From: Petrosia ficiformis
Taxonomy: Eukaryota; Porifera; Demospongiae; Haplosclerida; Petrosiidae
Direction of reading: 5' to 3'
DNA: 64,000 nucleotides
NCBI GenBank assembly: GCA_947044365.1
Contig: OX345641.1
Span: 4,434,460 to 4,498,459, forward strand
Shown piece by piece: positions 45,791-57,523 of this stretch; position 1 is the first letter of the stretch, and each line of letters begins with the position of its first letter. Both the position numbers and the translations under genes were made by a program. The notes below the pieces were generated by a model. It made no database searches and had not been told where the DNA came from. It worked only from the letters and a program-made list of their open reading frames with translations.

Positions 45791-46704
45791 AGACGATGAT
45801 ACCAGTGGCGTAGCCAGAAAAATCTCACTACAAGTAAAAATTTCGGCGCGCGAAGCGCGCCGCGAAAAAGGTTGTGTCATTAATATTCATGAAGGGCGTG
45901 TCTATATTGGGTAATTCGTTTTTATTTGATTTATAAGCAGTTATTGAAAGCAAGTACGATTCGTCGACAACTCTGTGAAAATTCACTCACAAACTTCATC
46001 AAGGTTAATCGCATCAGTGATATCTCTCTCAGTGGAAAGAACAGCAAGATTTGCTAAACGCTCCTCAGTCATTATAATTAGTGTAGCACGGGCACGTGCC
46101 CGTGCGTGCCCGTGCGTAGCTACGCAACTGGATGATACAGCAGGAGTAAGGCTTTATCTTTACCCATTGCAACTTCAAACACAGATTGCACTTCCCTCAT
46201 CATACTTTTTTCACTCATCTCAGAAGATAGGCGTATTTTTCCAATAAGATGGTTTCTTGCAAGGAAATCACGAGCACTTTTTTCCATGGGATCCTCACTA
46301 ATCTACTTCTGTCGGCATGACAGAAGTGGACATATGTATATTGACGGGAGAATTGTAGAGCTGAAAAGAGTTTGTTGTTATACACACGTCATGATGTTGG
46401 CTGTTACTCTGGCGCGCGCAGGCCTAGGATCCCTGCGTGAATTCTCGCCCACATTACCGACGAAATTGAAATCCCGAAATTTTTATCACGTGAAATCACG
46501 AAACGTTTACACCTCGAAAATCTGACGGTAGTAAATATCTTAATTAGTTGTGTGGGATGTGCTCCGGCTGACCACTAGTAAATATAACGGTGAGCTGAGT
46601 CACCCTCTTATATATTTCTAGTTTGTTTCTGGTCACAAAGTGTGATAGAAATTTTCAGTTGACAAGCTCCAGTTATCTCTCTCCTTGTTTATTGTGGTGG
46701 TCAC
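45791..46704. promoter_or_regulatory. Region upstream of the membrane-protein gene
   Basis: Contains a repeat start (CCAGTGGCGTAGCCAGAAA at 45802), a GC-rich inverted motif (GGCGCGCGAAGCGCGCC at 45845) and a perfect 20-bp palindrome at 46086-46105 with a central CACGTG E-box. The last 150 bases should hold the core promoter, but I cannot point to a TATA box with confidence. The short ORFs here look spurious. Confidence 0.45.
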
Positions 46705-49700
46705 ATGATGTTACTACTAATTCTCAATCAAAAGGTTTTGTATTTTATGTTGTTGATCACTTTACTGTATGGATTAACATCAGCTGATCAAACTATCAAT
46801 ATATATGTTCAACAAGATGGAACAGACCAATCAGAATGTATGGAAGGACATGAATCTATTCCATGTAATACATTGTCCTATGTCTTGAATCAGATCAGTT
46901 TAAGAAATAATGACATCTTCAATGGAACAAACATTTCAGTGTATGTGTATATAACAAACTACCAAGAAGTGACTAATTTTTCATATATGCAGTTACTAGT
47001 GAACTTGCATCTTATCGGAGTTGATAATCCCGTCCTTAATTTCAGTGGAAAACATTCTGTCTTGATTCATCGAGGCACAGGTTCTTTTTATGCTGAAAGT
47101 ATTACCTTTTACCAGTTTTATTTAATATATAAATACTTTATAACAGTGAGTTTTAATAAGTGCATATTCACTAATGGAGGTAGGGGACTTACTGACAAAG
47201 AAGGTTTGCATATTGGGTATGTCCACAATCTTACTGTAAGCAACTGTTTATTTCATGACAATGATAATCAATCAGAACTTATAGTGACTAAAAATGTATC
47301 TCATGTGGAAATATGTGGATGTGAATTCTATCGAAACACCGGTCAAGAGGATAAATTGATCAGTAAAAATGATGCTAAATTAGAACTTATAACAATTGAA
47401 AATATATTAAATGTGAAAATATCTGGATGTGAATTCTATCAAAATAAAGGTCTTAAAATATGTATCAGTTATGGACAAGTCCACAATCTTACCATAAGCA
47501 ACTGTTTATTCCATAACAATGATAAACAATCAGTACTTACACTGACTGGAAATATATTAAATGTGAAAATATCTGGATGTGAATTCTATGAAAACAAAGG
47601 TCAATTCTCTCTAATATCAATCTATTCGAGGCTAGTTTATTTCTTAGACATGAATAATTGCAGTATTTATGACAATGATGTAAAACGCACAGCATGTTTA
47701 TTTCTAAATTACATCTCTGAGTCAATGATTACTATCACTAATTGTCTGTTCTCTAATAATACATCTGGTTGGAACATTTTGACCATTACAATTCATAGAT
47801 TATACATGTCGAATGTAAATGTTATAAGTAACAAGATAAAAAGGATAGGAAATAGTATCGTAGAAATAAATGCAATAAATCCCATAGGAGAAACGAATTT
47901 TAAAATATCTGATACCAATTTTATTAACAACACTGGAACAGGACTCAGGATGGAAGGTGTAACAGTGGATCTCAGCAATATAACATTTTATAATAACACT
48001 GGAGTTTATGGAGGAGGAATGTTCTTGTATCGCACACATATCTATTTCACTGGACCTGTAATATTTGAAAGAAACAAAGCTCTTTTTGGTGGAGCCATTT
48101 ATATTGCAGCATTTGTAGGTTTTGAAGTAGTTTCTGGTAAATCTTGTACTCCGTATACATTTCAACAAATAACATTTTCCAGTAATTTTGCAGGTACACT
48201 TGGAACTGATGTTTTTATTGAAGGATCTGACTCGACTTTTTTTACATTTCGGTGTACAAATCTTGTATGGGAAGACCATGTAATTGCTGGTCCACGCGAC
48301 ATTACAATTAATCCACAGAGTAATTCTACCATTATTCTGTTTCCAGGACAGAAATTGACATATTCAGCTGATGTTACTGATTATTTTGGTAACTTGACAT
48401 CTTGTTTAATAAATATTCTTCTTCAGTGTGGAGATCATTTAATTTTTTGTGAATATGTGCAGTTAACTGGTGATGCAGTATCATTGCTTTCAACTGGTAC
48501 CATCACAACTAATCTATATTTAACATCTACTTTCGAACACCATAGTTCTTTAATACAACTTCGATTTATATGCTTGGATACAAATATTGAAGTGTATGCA
48601 AATGTCAATCTAACAACTTGTCCTTTGGGATATGTTTTTCAAACACCTCGAAAATCTCAGCCAATCCAAGGGATATGTGAGTGTGTGGATATGGCTAGTG
48701 ATGATGTTCAGTGTGATTTTGTGTTGGGTGTAGCATGTATTAGACAGGGTTACTGGTTAGGAAAAATTAATGCAGATAATGTACTGGAGGACACTTTCAA
48801 TGACACAGCTCCATGTCAGTATCCATATTGTAAGACCGACCTACCTCCTTGTCCGATCATAGGACTATCTCAGACATACAACCAGCTTCCTGTTGTTCAA
48901 GATGAACAGTGTATTGGATTATATGGTGGATTATTGTGTAGAGGTTGTAGAGTAGATGCTGTGTTTAGTTTTGAAGCCGTTAAATGTATTCCATCATCAA
49001 ATTGTGAACCATGGCAACCTTATGTCATTTTGATACTTGCAGTTATATTACAACTTCTTCTGGGATTTGGGATCATAATGGGACTAAAAACAAGCTTTAA
49101 GACAGGCGTGGGACATTTGTATGGACCTCTATTCTTCATTGCAGTACTCAGACTCATACCTTTTGGATACTACAAAGAATATGTTCAACTAAAGTACACT
49201 GTTTCAATATTTCAATCTGTTATATTGCTTAATTTAGAAATATTTGGTGAAATTCCATGGTGTTTCTTCTCCAATATTAATCAACTACTAAACTACTCCC
49301 TCCATTTTGTTGGTCCATTTATTATTGCAGTTATACTATTATCAACAGTGTTACTAGCTCGATATTATCCAAGACAATTCTTGTCTGTACAAAGTTCACC
49401 AGTTCAAGCTATCTGTCTCCTCATTCTTCTTTCCTTTTGGTCTGTTTCTGATACTTGTATTCAACTATTGAAACCAACTACTTCACTAAGTAGAGGTAAA
49501 GGATGGAGAGTTGCTATTCAACCAAATATACAATACCTCAAAGATCCATATCATATTGTCACTTGGATAATTTCAATGGTTCTTCTCGTATTTCTAATTG
49601 TCCCTTTCATTTTACTGTTGCTTTTTTCACCACTGTTAAGATGTAAGTTCAACCTCACTCGTATTCAACCATTACTTGATGCATTCCAGTCATGTTATGA

Positions 49701-50208
49701 TGATAAGTTTCGCTGGTACTCAGGGGTATATCTACTATCGTGGATAATCTTAAATATCAACATGCCTTACTATGTGATGGAGATTGTTCTTGTTGGTGTC
49801 TGTACATTACATTTCATGATACAACCTTACAAGTATCGATGGCTGAATATTGTTGATACACTCTTACTAGTTGATCTAATCATGCTTGCTTTCTTTACAT
49901 CAGTCGATTCACCAAATAGTATACATAAAGAGACAGTACCTATTAATTACATATTAGTAGTATTACCTCTGACATATATTACAATTGGTGGAGTGTGGAT
50001 CATAAGTGTGATTATTATAAAATGGTGCAAAGGTAAAATGTCTACTGGTAAGAATACTAACAAAGAAGAAATGGTAAATTTATTAGAAGATGAGGAAGAA
50101 GAGGAGGTAGTAGACAGTGGAAATAGAGACATTCATATTGGAGTAAGTTCAACAGTTCTGGAGCGTCCTGTTTGTAGGAGGGAACCCCTGATATTTGACG
50201 ATAATTAA
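46705..50208 (+). CDS. Secreted-end beta-helix protein with nine membrane segments, single exon
   Basis: 1167 codons without introns. Residues 1-27 are a signal peptide (LLITLLYGLTSADQ end). Residues about 30-510 are a right-handed beta-helix with repeated coils such as VKISGCEFYENKG and LTISNCLFHNND, many with Asn-X-Ser/Thr sites, ending in GGGMF/GGAIYI-type coils like chlamydial Pmp or adhesin helices. Residues about 640-765 are Cys-rich (CPLGYVF, CECVDM, CRGCR). Residues 770-1108 hold about nine hydrophobic segments (first VILILAVILQLLLGFGIIMG, last GVWIISVIIIKW). The cytoplasmic tail is acidic (LLEDEEEEEVV). Related proteins are numerous in sponges, where automatic annotation calls them polymorphic outer-membrane-like; their role is unknown. 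A broken paralogue lies at 37997-38671. Length and intactness suggest a functional gene; a cell-surface recognition or receptor role is inference. Confidence 0.88.
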   Translation: MMLLLILNQKVLYFMLLITLLYGLTSADQTINIYVQQDGTDQSECMEGHESIPCNTLSYVLNQISLRNNDIFNGTNISVYVYITNYQEVTNFSYMQLLVNLHLIGVDNPVLNFSGKHSVLIHRGTGSFYAESITFYQFYLIYKYFITVSFNKCIFTNGGRGLTDKEGLHIGYVHNLTVSNCLFHDNDNQSELIVTKNVSHVEICGCEFYRNTGQEDKLISKNDAKLELITIENILNVKISGCEFYQNKGLKICISYGQVHNLTISNCLFHNNDKQSVLTLTGNILNVKISGCEFYENKGQFSLISIYSRLVYFLDMNNCSIYDNDVKRTACLFLNYISESMITITNCLFSNNTSGWNILTITIHRLYMSNVNVISNKIKRIGNSIVEINAINPIGETNFKISDTNFINNTGTGLRMEGVTVDLSNITFYNNTGVYGGGMFLYRTHIYFTGPVIFERNKALFGGAIYIAAFVGFEVVSGKSCTPYTFQQITFSSNFAGTLGTDVFIEGSDSTFFTFRCTNLVWEDHVIAGPRDITINPQSNSTIILFPGQKLTYSADVTDYFGNLTSCLINILLQCGDHLIFCEYVQLTGDAVSLLSTGTITTNLYLTSTFEHHSSLIQLRFICLDTNIEVYANVNLTTCPLGYVFQTPRKSQPIQGICECVDMASDDVQCDFVLGVACIRQGYWLGKINADNVLEDTFNDTAPCQYPYCKTDLPPCPIIGLSQTYNQLPVVQDEQCIGLYGGLLCRGCRVDAVFSFEAVKCIPSSNCEPWQPYVILILAVILQLLLGFGIIMGLKTSFKTGVGHLYGPLFFIAVLRLIPFGYYKEYVQLKYTVSIFQSVILLNLEIFGEIPWCFFSNINQLLNYSLHFVGPFIIAVILLSTVLLARYYPRQFLSVQSSPVQAICLLILLSFWSVSDTCIQLLKPTTSLSRGKGWRVAIQPNIQYLKDPYHIVTWIISMVLLVFLIVPFILLLLFSPLLRCKFNLTRIQPLLDAFQSCYDDKFRWYSGVYLLSWIILNINMPYYVMEIVLVGVCTLHFMIQPYKYRWLNIVDTLLLVDLIMLAFFTSVDSPNSIHKETVPINYILVVLPLTYITIGGVWIISVIIIKWCKGKMSTGKNTNKEEMVNLLEDEEEEEVVDSGNRDIHIGVSSTVLERPVCRREPLIFDDN

Positions 50209-52051
50209 AAAACAAAACTGTTTTTTTTTAAATTGTTGTCTGTTATTGCTAGTGACTATATTAATTACACATGTAGTAAGTGACATAATTGTAATTCTTT
50301 TAAATGACTATTTTCTTGTCTTTTGGTCAATCAACTATAACTGCATAATTCTGAAATATCATTGAAATCTGACTCCTATGCTTGGACATACATGCAGTTG
50401 GTAAAGCTTGATGTGACTTCCCATTGCAGGTAGACAAACCTTTTCAACCCTACACAGCCATGCAAACTGAATCATGCTAAAACAGTTTCAATGACACCAA
50501 GAATGAGAAGGTTAAGCATAGTTTAATTTTTAAAGTACATCTCCTTGATCAATTTCAGTTCAAGGTCTCATAAACAGTATAGGTTTGGCAACCAAAATAA
50601 ATGGTGTTACAATTTTAGAATGTAATCCTAAACCCCCTTTATTCACTGTATCTCACTTCAAATTAGGCCAATGTCTTCTAAACAGTAGGTCTTTTGATGA
50701 CACCTTGCATACGAAGATTTGATGAGCTTTGGAGACTCTTTTGAGGCAAAGTAGTTTGCCATGATGCAAAACTAATATTTATAATAGAATACTTTTGAAT
50801 TATGGTATACACTGTATCATTAACTAGTTTATTTAGAGAATATTTAATAGATAAAGCCTATATATAGCACTCTTTTGTTATCAAAATTCAGTTTAAGTTA
50901 TTGTCATGATACGGAAATCTTTAGAACTTAGTCAATGCCCTCCTTAAATAATAATGAGATCAAACAATACGTTTGTATACCAATTATTATTAAAAGGATT
51001 TCATATAAACCCAATAATGTATCCAGGAAAAGTATTATTACTTAATTTTGATATTTGTTCTAGCTTGTATGGTTAGCTACTGTTTAACAAGAATTGCAGT
51101 ACATTTCTACATATTCTGTTGTTACAATATGTGGATAGAGTTCGCATTTATTAGGAATCACTGAACTAATGTACTACACTGGAGTACATGTACATCTGTT
51201 ATTACTATAACTTAATTAACAAATTAAATGGTTATATGATTTCTTTAAGTAGTAAACTACAATTCCAACTGGAATAGCACAAACACCTCAAGTGCTTCTA
51301 AGCAATAAAGCAGCTATAATTCCAAACTATTATTATACTATATTGTTAAGAATAATTATATAATTATAACTATAATTCATTAATAACTTATTATTAGTAT
51401 ATTATAGGAGCATTACAGATTATAGTTATTTCTTAAGACAACCATACAAGTACTAATGAGTTGAAATTTTTACTGGGTAATCCTAATTTGATTGTGGCTT
51501 GTCCTTTTATACAATGAGACTATTATAGCATTTACAATAGTCTGTATAATTATATAAATACAATAATAATATGGCTAAAAGTTTTTAAATCGATAAAAGA
51601 CAAGAACAAGATTGAGATGGTACGTTAGCAACAAAACCACTGCAACATAACAAAGAGTACATAATGTAAATCACTATTCATTAATTGCTAAATAATTTAC
51701 TTGTGATGAAACTATGGGTAGATTTCTTATGGTGTACATGTACACCTTATACTCTTTTATGACATAAAATTATATTAGTAAATGTCAACATTACAAATAC
51801 ATAGCTAATCATAGGCGTCTGCGCTGGTAGGCATTTGCCCTACCAATAATTTCCTTTTTTAATTAAATTAACAGTATAAAATAATGGGTGTGACTAACAT
51901 TCCCTAACACGTGGGCTCTTCTTAAGCTGAAAGGTCAATTTAACTTAAAAGTATTAGTTATTGTATGACAGTATATAAATAAATTTTATTATAAATACAA
52001 AAACTGATAATGAAACCAATCGCACTCCTGTGAACACCAATACAGAGGAAG
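50209..52051. other. Intergenic, no gene recognised
   Basis: The 3' UTR with TTATTGCTAGTGAC at 50241 is followed by AT-rich sequence. A half copy of the F1 fold-back family (GATGGTACGTTAGCAACAAAA) is near 51615. At 51810 CGTCTGCGCTGGTAGGCATTTGCCCTACC looks like a repeat end. Confidence 0.6.
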
Positions 52052-52309
52052 TTGCAAGCCAGTGAACTAGGCATACACAATCAAGCTAGCCATCCTCCAA
52101 CAGTCTTTCCTGTTGAAAAGAACCAAACTCCAGGTAGCTTCACTTTTCCCAACAATGAGCCAGGAGAGATTGAACCACTGTTTAATGCTACATGTTCACA
52201 AATCCTTGACAGACAAATTGAACTTGATGTCAATAGCGAAGAATTCGTGTCTGTAAACGAAAATATACTACGCAGAAGTATTAATATTAATCGACCACAC
52301 CCCTCATGA
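52052..52309 (+). CDS. 85-codon open frame, unknown, possibly repeat-derived
   Basis: Polar, proline-rich sequence (HPPTVFPVEKNQTPGSFTFP) without a clear Met start (TTG in the open frame). The preceding open stretch in another frame (ETNRTPVNTNTEEVASQ) suggests a frame-shifted longer ORF. The GC-rich block GCGCGCGCTTCCCGCGCC at 52336, similar to one at 45845, follows at once, so this may be part of a transposable element. Not recognised. Confidence 0.25.
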   Translation: MQASELGIHNQASHPPTVFPVEKNQTPGSFTFPNNEPGEIEPLFNATCSQILDRQIELDVNSEEFVSVNENILRRSININRPHPS

Positions 52310-52406
52310 ATAAATAATGATGAGTCAAAATTTTTGCGCGCGCTTCCCGCGCCGAATTTTACTACTTTCTGCCTACCTAACAATACATATATATATATAT
52401 ATGTAT

Positions 52407-52479
52407 TAGAGAAATGGCTTGACTATGTTACTTAGAGTATATTATATACTCTAAGTAACATAGTCAAGCCATTTCTCTA
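52407..52479. repeat. Perfect 35-bp inverted repeat with 3-base loop
   Basis: AGAGAAATGGCTTGACTATG.. at 52407-52441 is exactly complementary to 52445-52479, with only TTA between. A (TA)n run precedes it. No mismatches over 35 pairs. It could be a recent fold-back end, a replication-slippage product or a small-RNA hairpin. Confidence 0.93.
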
Positions 52480-53364
52480 TTATACCATTAACACTGGCCA
52501 GCTAGCAGATGACTACCTTCAAGCGTGATGACGGTGCTGTATATAAAATGGAGGACGCTAGGTCTTACTTATGGTAATACCTAAAGTTGCTGATGCAGTA
52601 GTGGAATATCAATACATCACAGATATTATGATATATTGCTGTGGTCATTGTGGGTCTTCTCCAAAAAAATCAGTGCGTGTCTGGAATCCTCACCCATAAA
52701 AAATTTAAGGGTCATGCAGCTCACTGTTTATCATTGTTTCAGACTCTTTGGGGGGTGCACGTGGTACCTAATTAACCTCTAAACATTCTCTGCATAAATT
52801 TGTGCCTTTCTTTGTGTTTAGCTATGCATAATTATGCAGTATCAGTAATAATTTCTAGCATGCTCTCCTAATAATTAGTCCCTCCTACCCCGAATGATTA
52901 TAATTATATTTCTCAAGCAAATGGTAGAATGTTTCTTCGTGTTAATTTGTTGGGGTTAATAATTAATTAGAAGATGTGGCAAAATATATACAGGTTATGA
53001 TTTACAAGGGCAAAGGCAAGATGAATACATAACTGTACTGCAACATATGCATATATAATAAAATTGTGCTATTTGTTATAGAATACTGATACTGATTAGA
53101 TCATTTTGCAATCTCACAAACTTCTGACTCGATCACAAAATTTCAATAATAATTATTGACACTTTCATATTAGACAATATTTTTTTTATATACTTATCAT
53201 GGCAATAATAATTATAATTAATATAGATGACTATATAATAATCATGGTAATAACACTAAGTATTATTGGCAGTGGTTCCCTGAACCAAGCACCTGCACAA
53301 TAATTATAATTAATTTTATAATTATTAATTACAATCCATCGTAAGTAAAGTGATAATGTTTTCT
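52480..53364. other. Intergenic, no gene recognised
   Basis: AT-rich sequence between the hairpin and the 3' end of the minus-strand coiled-coil gene. Nothing supportable seen. Confidence 0.6.
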
Positions 53365-55912
53365 TCAAGTTTTACGTAGTCTGGTTCGTTTCAGTCTATC
53401 TAGTTTCAAGAAAGTCTGAACACAATCAATTTGATAACTGAGTTGTGAATTAAGGAAACCACCTTCCTCCTCATCATCTTCTGAGAACATCATAGAAATG
53501 TCTGGATCATCCCCTGAAACACCTTTGCTAGAATCTTGAGGAAGTAAATAATTATTACTCATGGCAGATGGTAGATCACTCATTTGGGCTTCACAGCAGT
53601 CGATTAAAGGTGAAGTTTCAACTTTCGAAGACATTATTTTGTTGTCTTTGGCTGTCACAGGTTCATTAAAAGTGATGTTTTGATGATTACACTTTGAGCT
53701 ATCACTAATGTCCAAATTATTATCACTGGTAGGCAAGGGAGAGTTACAATGAATAGGTTGAAATTCTTGGTTTAACGGTTCTGCAGTGTCTGTCTGCTTG
53801 GTGCAAACAGTATCTGTACACGACTGAGAGCATGGTGTGAGCTCTACCAAAATCTTATCATCAGTTTTAATATTTTTTTGGTTGCTATAATTATCAGTAT
53901 GCGACTGGACATTTGGTAATTGTGAACTTTCATTAATAAGACCCCTAGAAACATCACTTGACGTAACTTGTGTTTGTGGATCTGACTTAACATTATCAGA
54001 TATATCTTCAGCATCAGGTTTAGACAAAGTGAAAGAGGTATCACTTCCTTTCTCGACATCCATCTCAGAACAGTTGATATTTACAGTCATTTCTGAAGAA
54101 AATGATTTAGCATTTACTACTTTTGATCTTTTGTTTGGTTTAATATTTTCCTCTATGACTTCATCATTTACAGCAAGGGCTCTTTTGATTACACTACCAG
54201 CACTTTGTCCTTCACCGTTAGTAGGCAAATTATCACTACATTGCATATCACTAGTTTCTCCCAAACTACACAAATCAGGGAAATTATTGTGCTCAATAGA
54301 AGCTGAAACATCATCTGCATTTTGATGCATTTGTGAGAAGCCCATTTGACTGTTGATAGTCTTGGTACCATTTTGTATCCCTTCCTTTAGTGGAAAGAAA
54401 AAAAAAAGAAATTAAGTGATGCTGGCAAAGCTGTCTGCATATAACTGTATACAAAATTGGACACACATGATAAAGTTGACAATTTTTTCAGTTCTCTCAT
54501 CACTCTTTGTACTTAAGAACCCAATGTTATAAAGATACTTCACTATTCCATACAACAATGCTTAAAAATCATTCTATATTATACAGACAGTAGATCAACA
54601 ATAATTACTACTTGATGATTCTCTACTTTAATGATGTTTGGTATCGCATCTTGTGGTCTTGTGAGTCATAGGGTATGTGTTTATCATGGTTTTTTCTACT
54701 AGCAAGGTATTTTAATATCTCGATTGCAATTACAAAGTTTGGATAGCTACTTTTTCCTGGAGCTTTTTCTGAAATAAGGATACCTTCTATATTCAGGTCA
54801 CTTTCACTAGTCCCAATTGTGTTCTCATTATAGTTCTTCCACTGTATAAGTGTTAAGGAAAAGTTTCACATATACCAAGTAAGCTTGGATTTGGATTAAT
54901 TTGTGCAGGATTTATATATCACTTCATTTTCTGGAAAAATATCGTTGGTATTTTGAAGCAGCTTGAATTGTATAAGGAGCAATATATAAACAAAAGGATG
55001 TTTCTAAATCCTTTTGGTTTTTAAAGTTAAGACAATTTTCATAACTGACAGTTACCATTTCACCACTTTCTGAATGCTTCTGGTACGCAGTATACAAACA
55101 CATGTGGCTTGGATAGCACATGCAGCATTAAATCTGAATTGATAATAATTACTATACTATAAAGTTGTACAAGCTTATAACCACCTTACTTTCAAGAGAA
55201 TTTTTGTGTCTTCAAGCTCATTCTCAGATTTTTCTAAAGCCTGTTTCAGCTGTGTTATATTCACCTTCAATCTACATTCCATGCTTTTCATTTCTTCTTT
55301 GGACTGTTGCAACATTTTCTCATAAACAGATTTCTGAAATAAAACAAAAACAAGCCAGATGACACTTTTTATCCTTGTTTTGAGAGCATACGGCTCAAGA
55401 TTAAGTGTTATAGTAATTTTCAATTGTATATATTAAGTTAATATTTAGTTACAGTAAGATAATGTTTTGCCAATGTGACAATGTGGGCAGACCAAAATCA
55501 TGTGATATGATTATTGCAATGCAGAATTGGAATGTATACAATATATTAAATTATTGCCCAACCCTATTATAGTCAAGCACTAAAAATATTTATCTATTGC
55601 CTTAATGGCACTTATAATTATAATTCATAACTATATATAAGGAATGGATGGTAATATCTCGCTTGAAAATTTTAATGAGGTATGAAAACATCAAATAATA
55701 ATACTACAGTAGTTTAGATAATAGTAACTTCTTAATATTTCATCAGAGCAATAGAACCAACCTACTTCTGTTTGAGCTTCATGTACATATCCTTCAAGAG
55801 TAGTTTTATCTTGAGCAAGCTGTTTTACTTTCTCTTCTGAACATTCAAGAGAAGACTGAATTGAATTGTAATCCCTTTGTAACGTTTTAAGCCGTGTGGA
55901 TAAATCTGATAC
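53365..55912 (-). CDS. Coiled-coil protein with long acidic C-terminal exon (3' part of a longer gene)
   Basis: Three exons with GT-AG junctions and phase 0 throughout: 55766-55912 (VSDLSTRLKTLQRDYNSIQ.., 49 codons), 55190-55333 (KSVYEKMLQQSKEEMKSMEC.., 48 codons) and the terminal exon 53365-54384. The first two exons are continuous heptad-rich coiled coil. The last exon is long, Ser/Asp-rich and disordered, with a basic patch (KPNKRSK) and an acidic block (MMFSEDDEEEGG) before a conserved-looking end (VQTFLKLDRLKRTRLRKT). A 24-nt microexon at about 55067-55090 is possible. The 5' exons are not resolved; sequence upstream of 55912 to 56494 holds no obvious start. I do not recognise the family; a nuclear role is only suggested by the basic patch. 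Confidence 0.6.
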
Positions 55913-56494
55913 CTATACAACAGAAAAGAAAAGAAGAGAACTATCAAAGGAGCATTTATGAATTCAACTATAGCAGGTACAGGTTTTGCAACAAACACTT
56001 TCAAATAGATATCACCTATTGTGCCTATACATTACATGTTTAATATAAGTATGCACGCGTCAACTATAATAATATTATGTTTACTATATAGTGTGTGCTA
56101 CTTATGATTATATAGCTGTTAGAAAAATTGTGGCATTTATGCACTAACAACTTTCTTTGTAATTTTAACCATTTTACATGTGAATTCTCAGAGAATGGGC
56201 ATATTGACCTATCCCAGCCTCTTTCTGGACCCATATACTGTACAGAGAGAAAATTTGGCAGGCATAATTGACCAAAAACAGTTCTAATTAAATATATTAA
56301 CAATAATTGAAGGCCTCCGGTTAAAAAAGGCAATAAAACATTTTTTAATAAAAATTGAGATTTTGCATTTCATACAATTTACAGACTTCCAGCTGCACAC
56401 TCACCAAAAATCAAGTTCGTGGGATGCTTGCATTATATGATAATCATCATTATTAAAAGCCACTCCTCTTTCAATTTAATAAAAATCTTAAAAA
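55913..56494. other. Intergenic or intron, nothing recognised
   Basis: Lies upstream of the coiled-coil exons on the minus strand and upstream of the plus-strand gene at 56495. If the coiled-coil gene has more 5' exons, some could be here, but none is supported. Confidence 0.4.
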
Positions 56495-57523
56495 ATGGCG
56501 GCGGAATCGTCTGAAGGAGAGTTTTGCTTTAAAATTGGAAGGAAGAGACTTAGAAATCCCGACGACTGGACAAAAAAGCACGTTAAGAAGCATGGCTTAA
56601 GAAAAAACTCTCCCCGAACCCAGTTGACAGAAGACATGGAGTGTTGTCAGAAGGCATGTTTGAAGCAATTCTCTGCAGCACACTTATGTAAATTACGAGA
56701 AAAATTCGAAACTCTTCATTATGAGGTGCAAAATCTTTATCCTGTAGGACTAATTGGTAGGCATGAAACTAAAAAGAGTGTAGGTCATGCCCGGCAAGCC
56801 AATACACTGAAGTTTCCATCAGGAAAACGAGTAGGACGTCCTCCAGCAGAGGAAAGTGGCTTCACCTTTGCATATTACTTTCATAAAGTATGCCTCAAAG
56901 CTTTCTGTACTGTCCTCGGGTTTGGGCAAAAGAGACTACAAGTTCTTAGGCAGAAATTTAGGTGTGCGAATGACTCTTGTGTTGAACCAGACAAACGTGG
57001 GAAGCATACCAATAGGCCTCAACAAATCTGCGAGGTAGTTCGTGACCTTGTGAGAGAACATATCAGCATGTTTCCTACAAGAAATAGTCATTACTCTCGT
57101 AAAGACAATCATGGACGTACATACTTGTCTCCAGAGTTGTCCATTGCTCGATTGTATAGGAACTTTCTTGAAAAACATGATCCTGAGTATTTCAAGTTGG
57201 AAGAAGCAAACCTACAACTGAAAATGTCACATAAACCTACTGAGAAAATTAGAAAACCACTCGTTTCTGAACACTTCTACCACGACATATTCACTAGCGA
57301 ATTTAACATATATTTTGGGTACCCCAGAACGGACACCTGCTCCACATGTGATGCTTTACGTGTACAGATTGAGGCATGTCAAAATACAACAGAGCAGCAA
57401 AAGTTAGAGGAGAAACTTGAAAGCCACAAGTTATTGGCAGAAACTGGGTATAACACCTTTCGTAAAGATCAGCAACTTAGCAGAGCCTCATGGAGTCAAG
57501 TTCAAGAGGGAGATACATGCTAA
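56495..57523 (+). CDS. N-terminal half of a DDE transposase-like protein (unknown family)
   Basis: 342 codons from an ATG following MAAESSEGEF. Charged N-terminus with KKHVKKHGLRKN, a central Cys pattern (CLKQFS, CANDSC), then FPTRNSHYSRKDNHGRTYL, ELSIARLYRNFLEKHDPEYF, FNIYFGYPRTDTCSTCDALR and a Leu/Glu coiled region. This layout (HYSR, YL, PR-DTC-CD) is typical of the N-terminal half of a widespread uncharacterised invertebrate family whose C-terminal half has an RNase H-like DDE fold. Here the ORF stops right after the coiled region, and the matching C-terminal half is on the opposite strand at 57711-58622. From memory of the family, not a search. Confidence 0.65.
   Translation: MAAESSEGEFCFKIGRKRLRNPDDWTKKHVKKHGLRKNSPRTQLTEDMECCQKACLKQFSAAHLCKLREKFETLHYEVQNLYPVGLIGRHETKKSVGHARQANTLKFPSGKRVGRPPAEESGFTFAYYFHKVCLKAFCTVLGFGQKRLQVLRQKFRCANDSCVEPDKRGKHTNRPQQICEVVRDLVREHISMFPTRNSHYSRKDNHGRTYLSPELSIARLYRNFLEKHDPEYFKLEEANLQLKMSHKPTEKIRKPLVSEHFYHDIFTSEFNIYFGYPRTDTCSTCDALRVQIEACQNTTEQQKLEEKLESHKLLAETGYNTFRKDQQLSRASWSQVQEGDTC

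Noticed and set aside
47537..48279. Minus-strand ORFs of 61-159 codons inside the beta-helix gene
   Set aside because: Shadows of the long plus-strand frame, with no independent motif.
52407..52479. Annotated microRNA precursor
   Set aside because: A 3-base loop and perfect 35-bp pairing are atypical; without small-RNA data it stays an inverted repeat.
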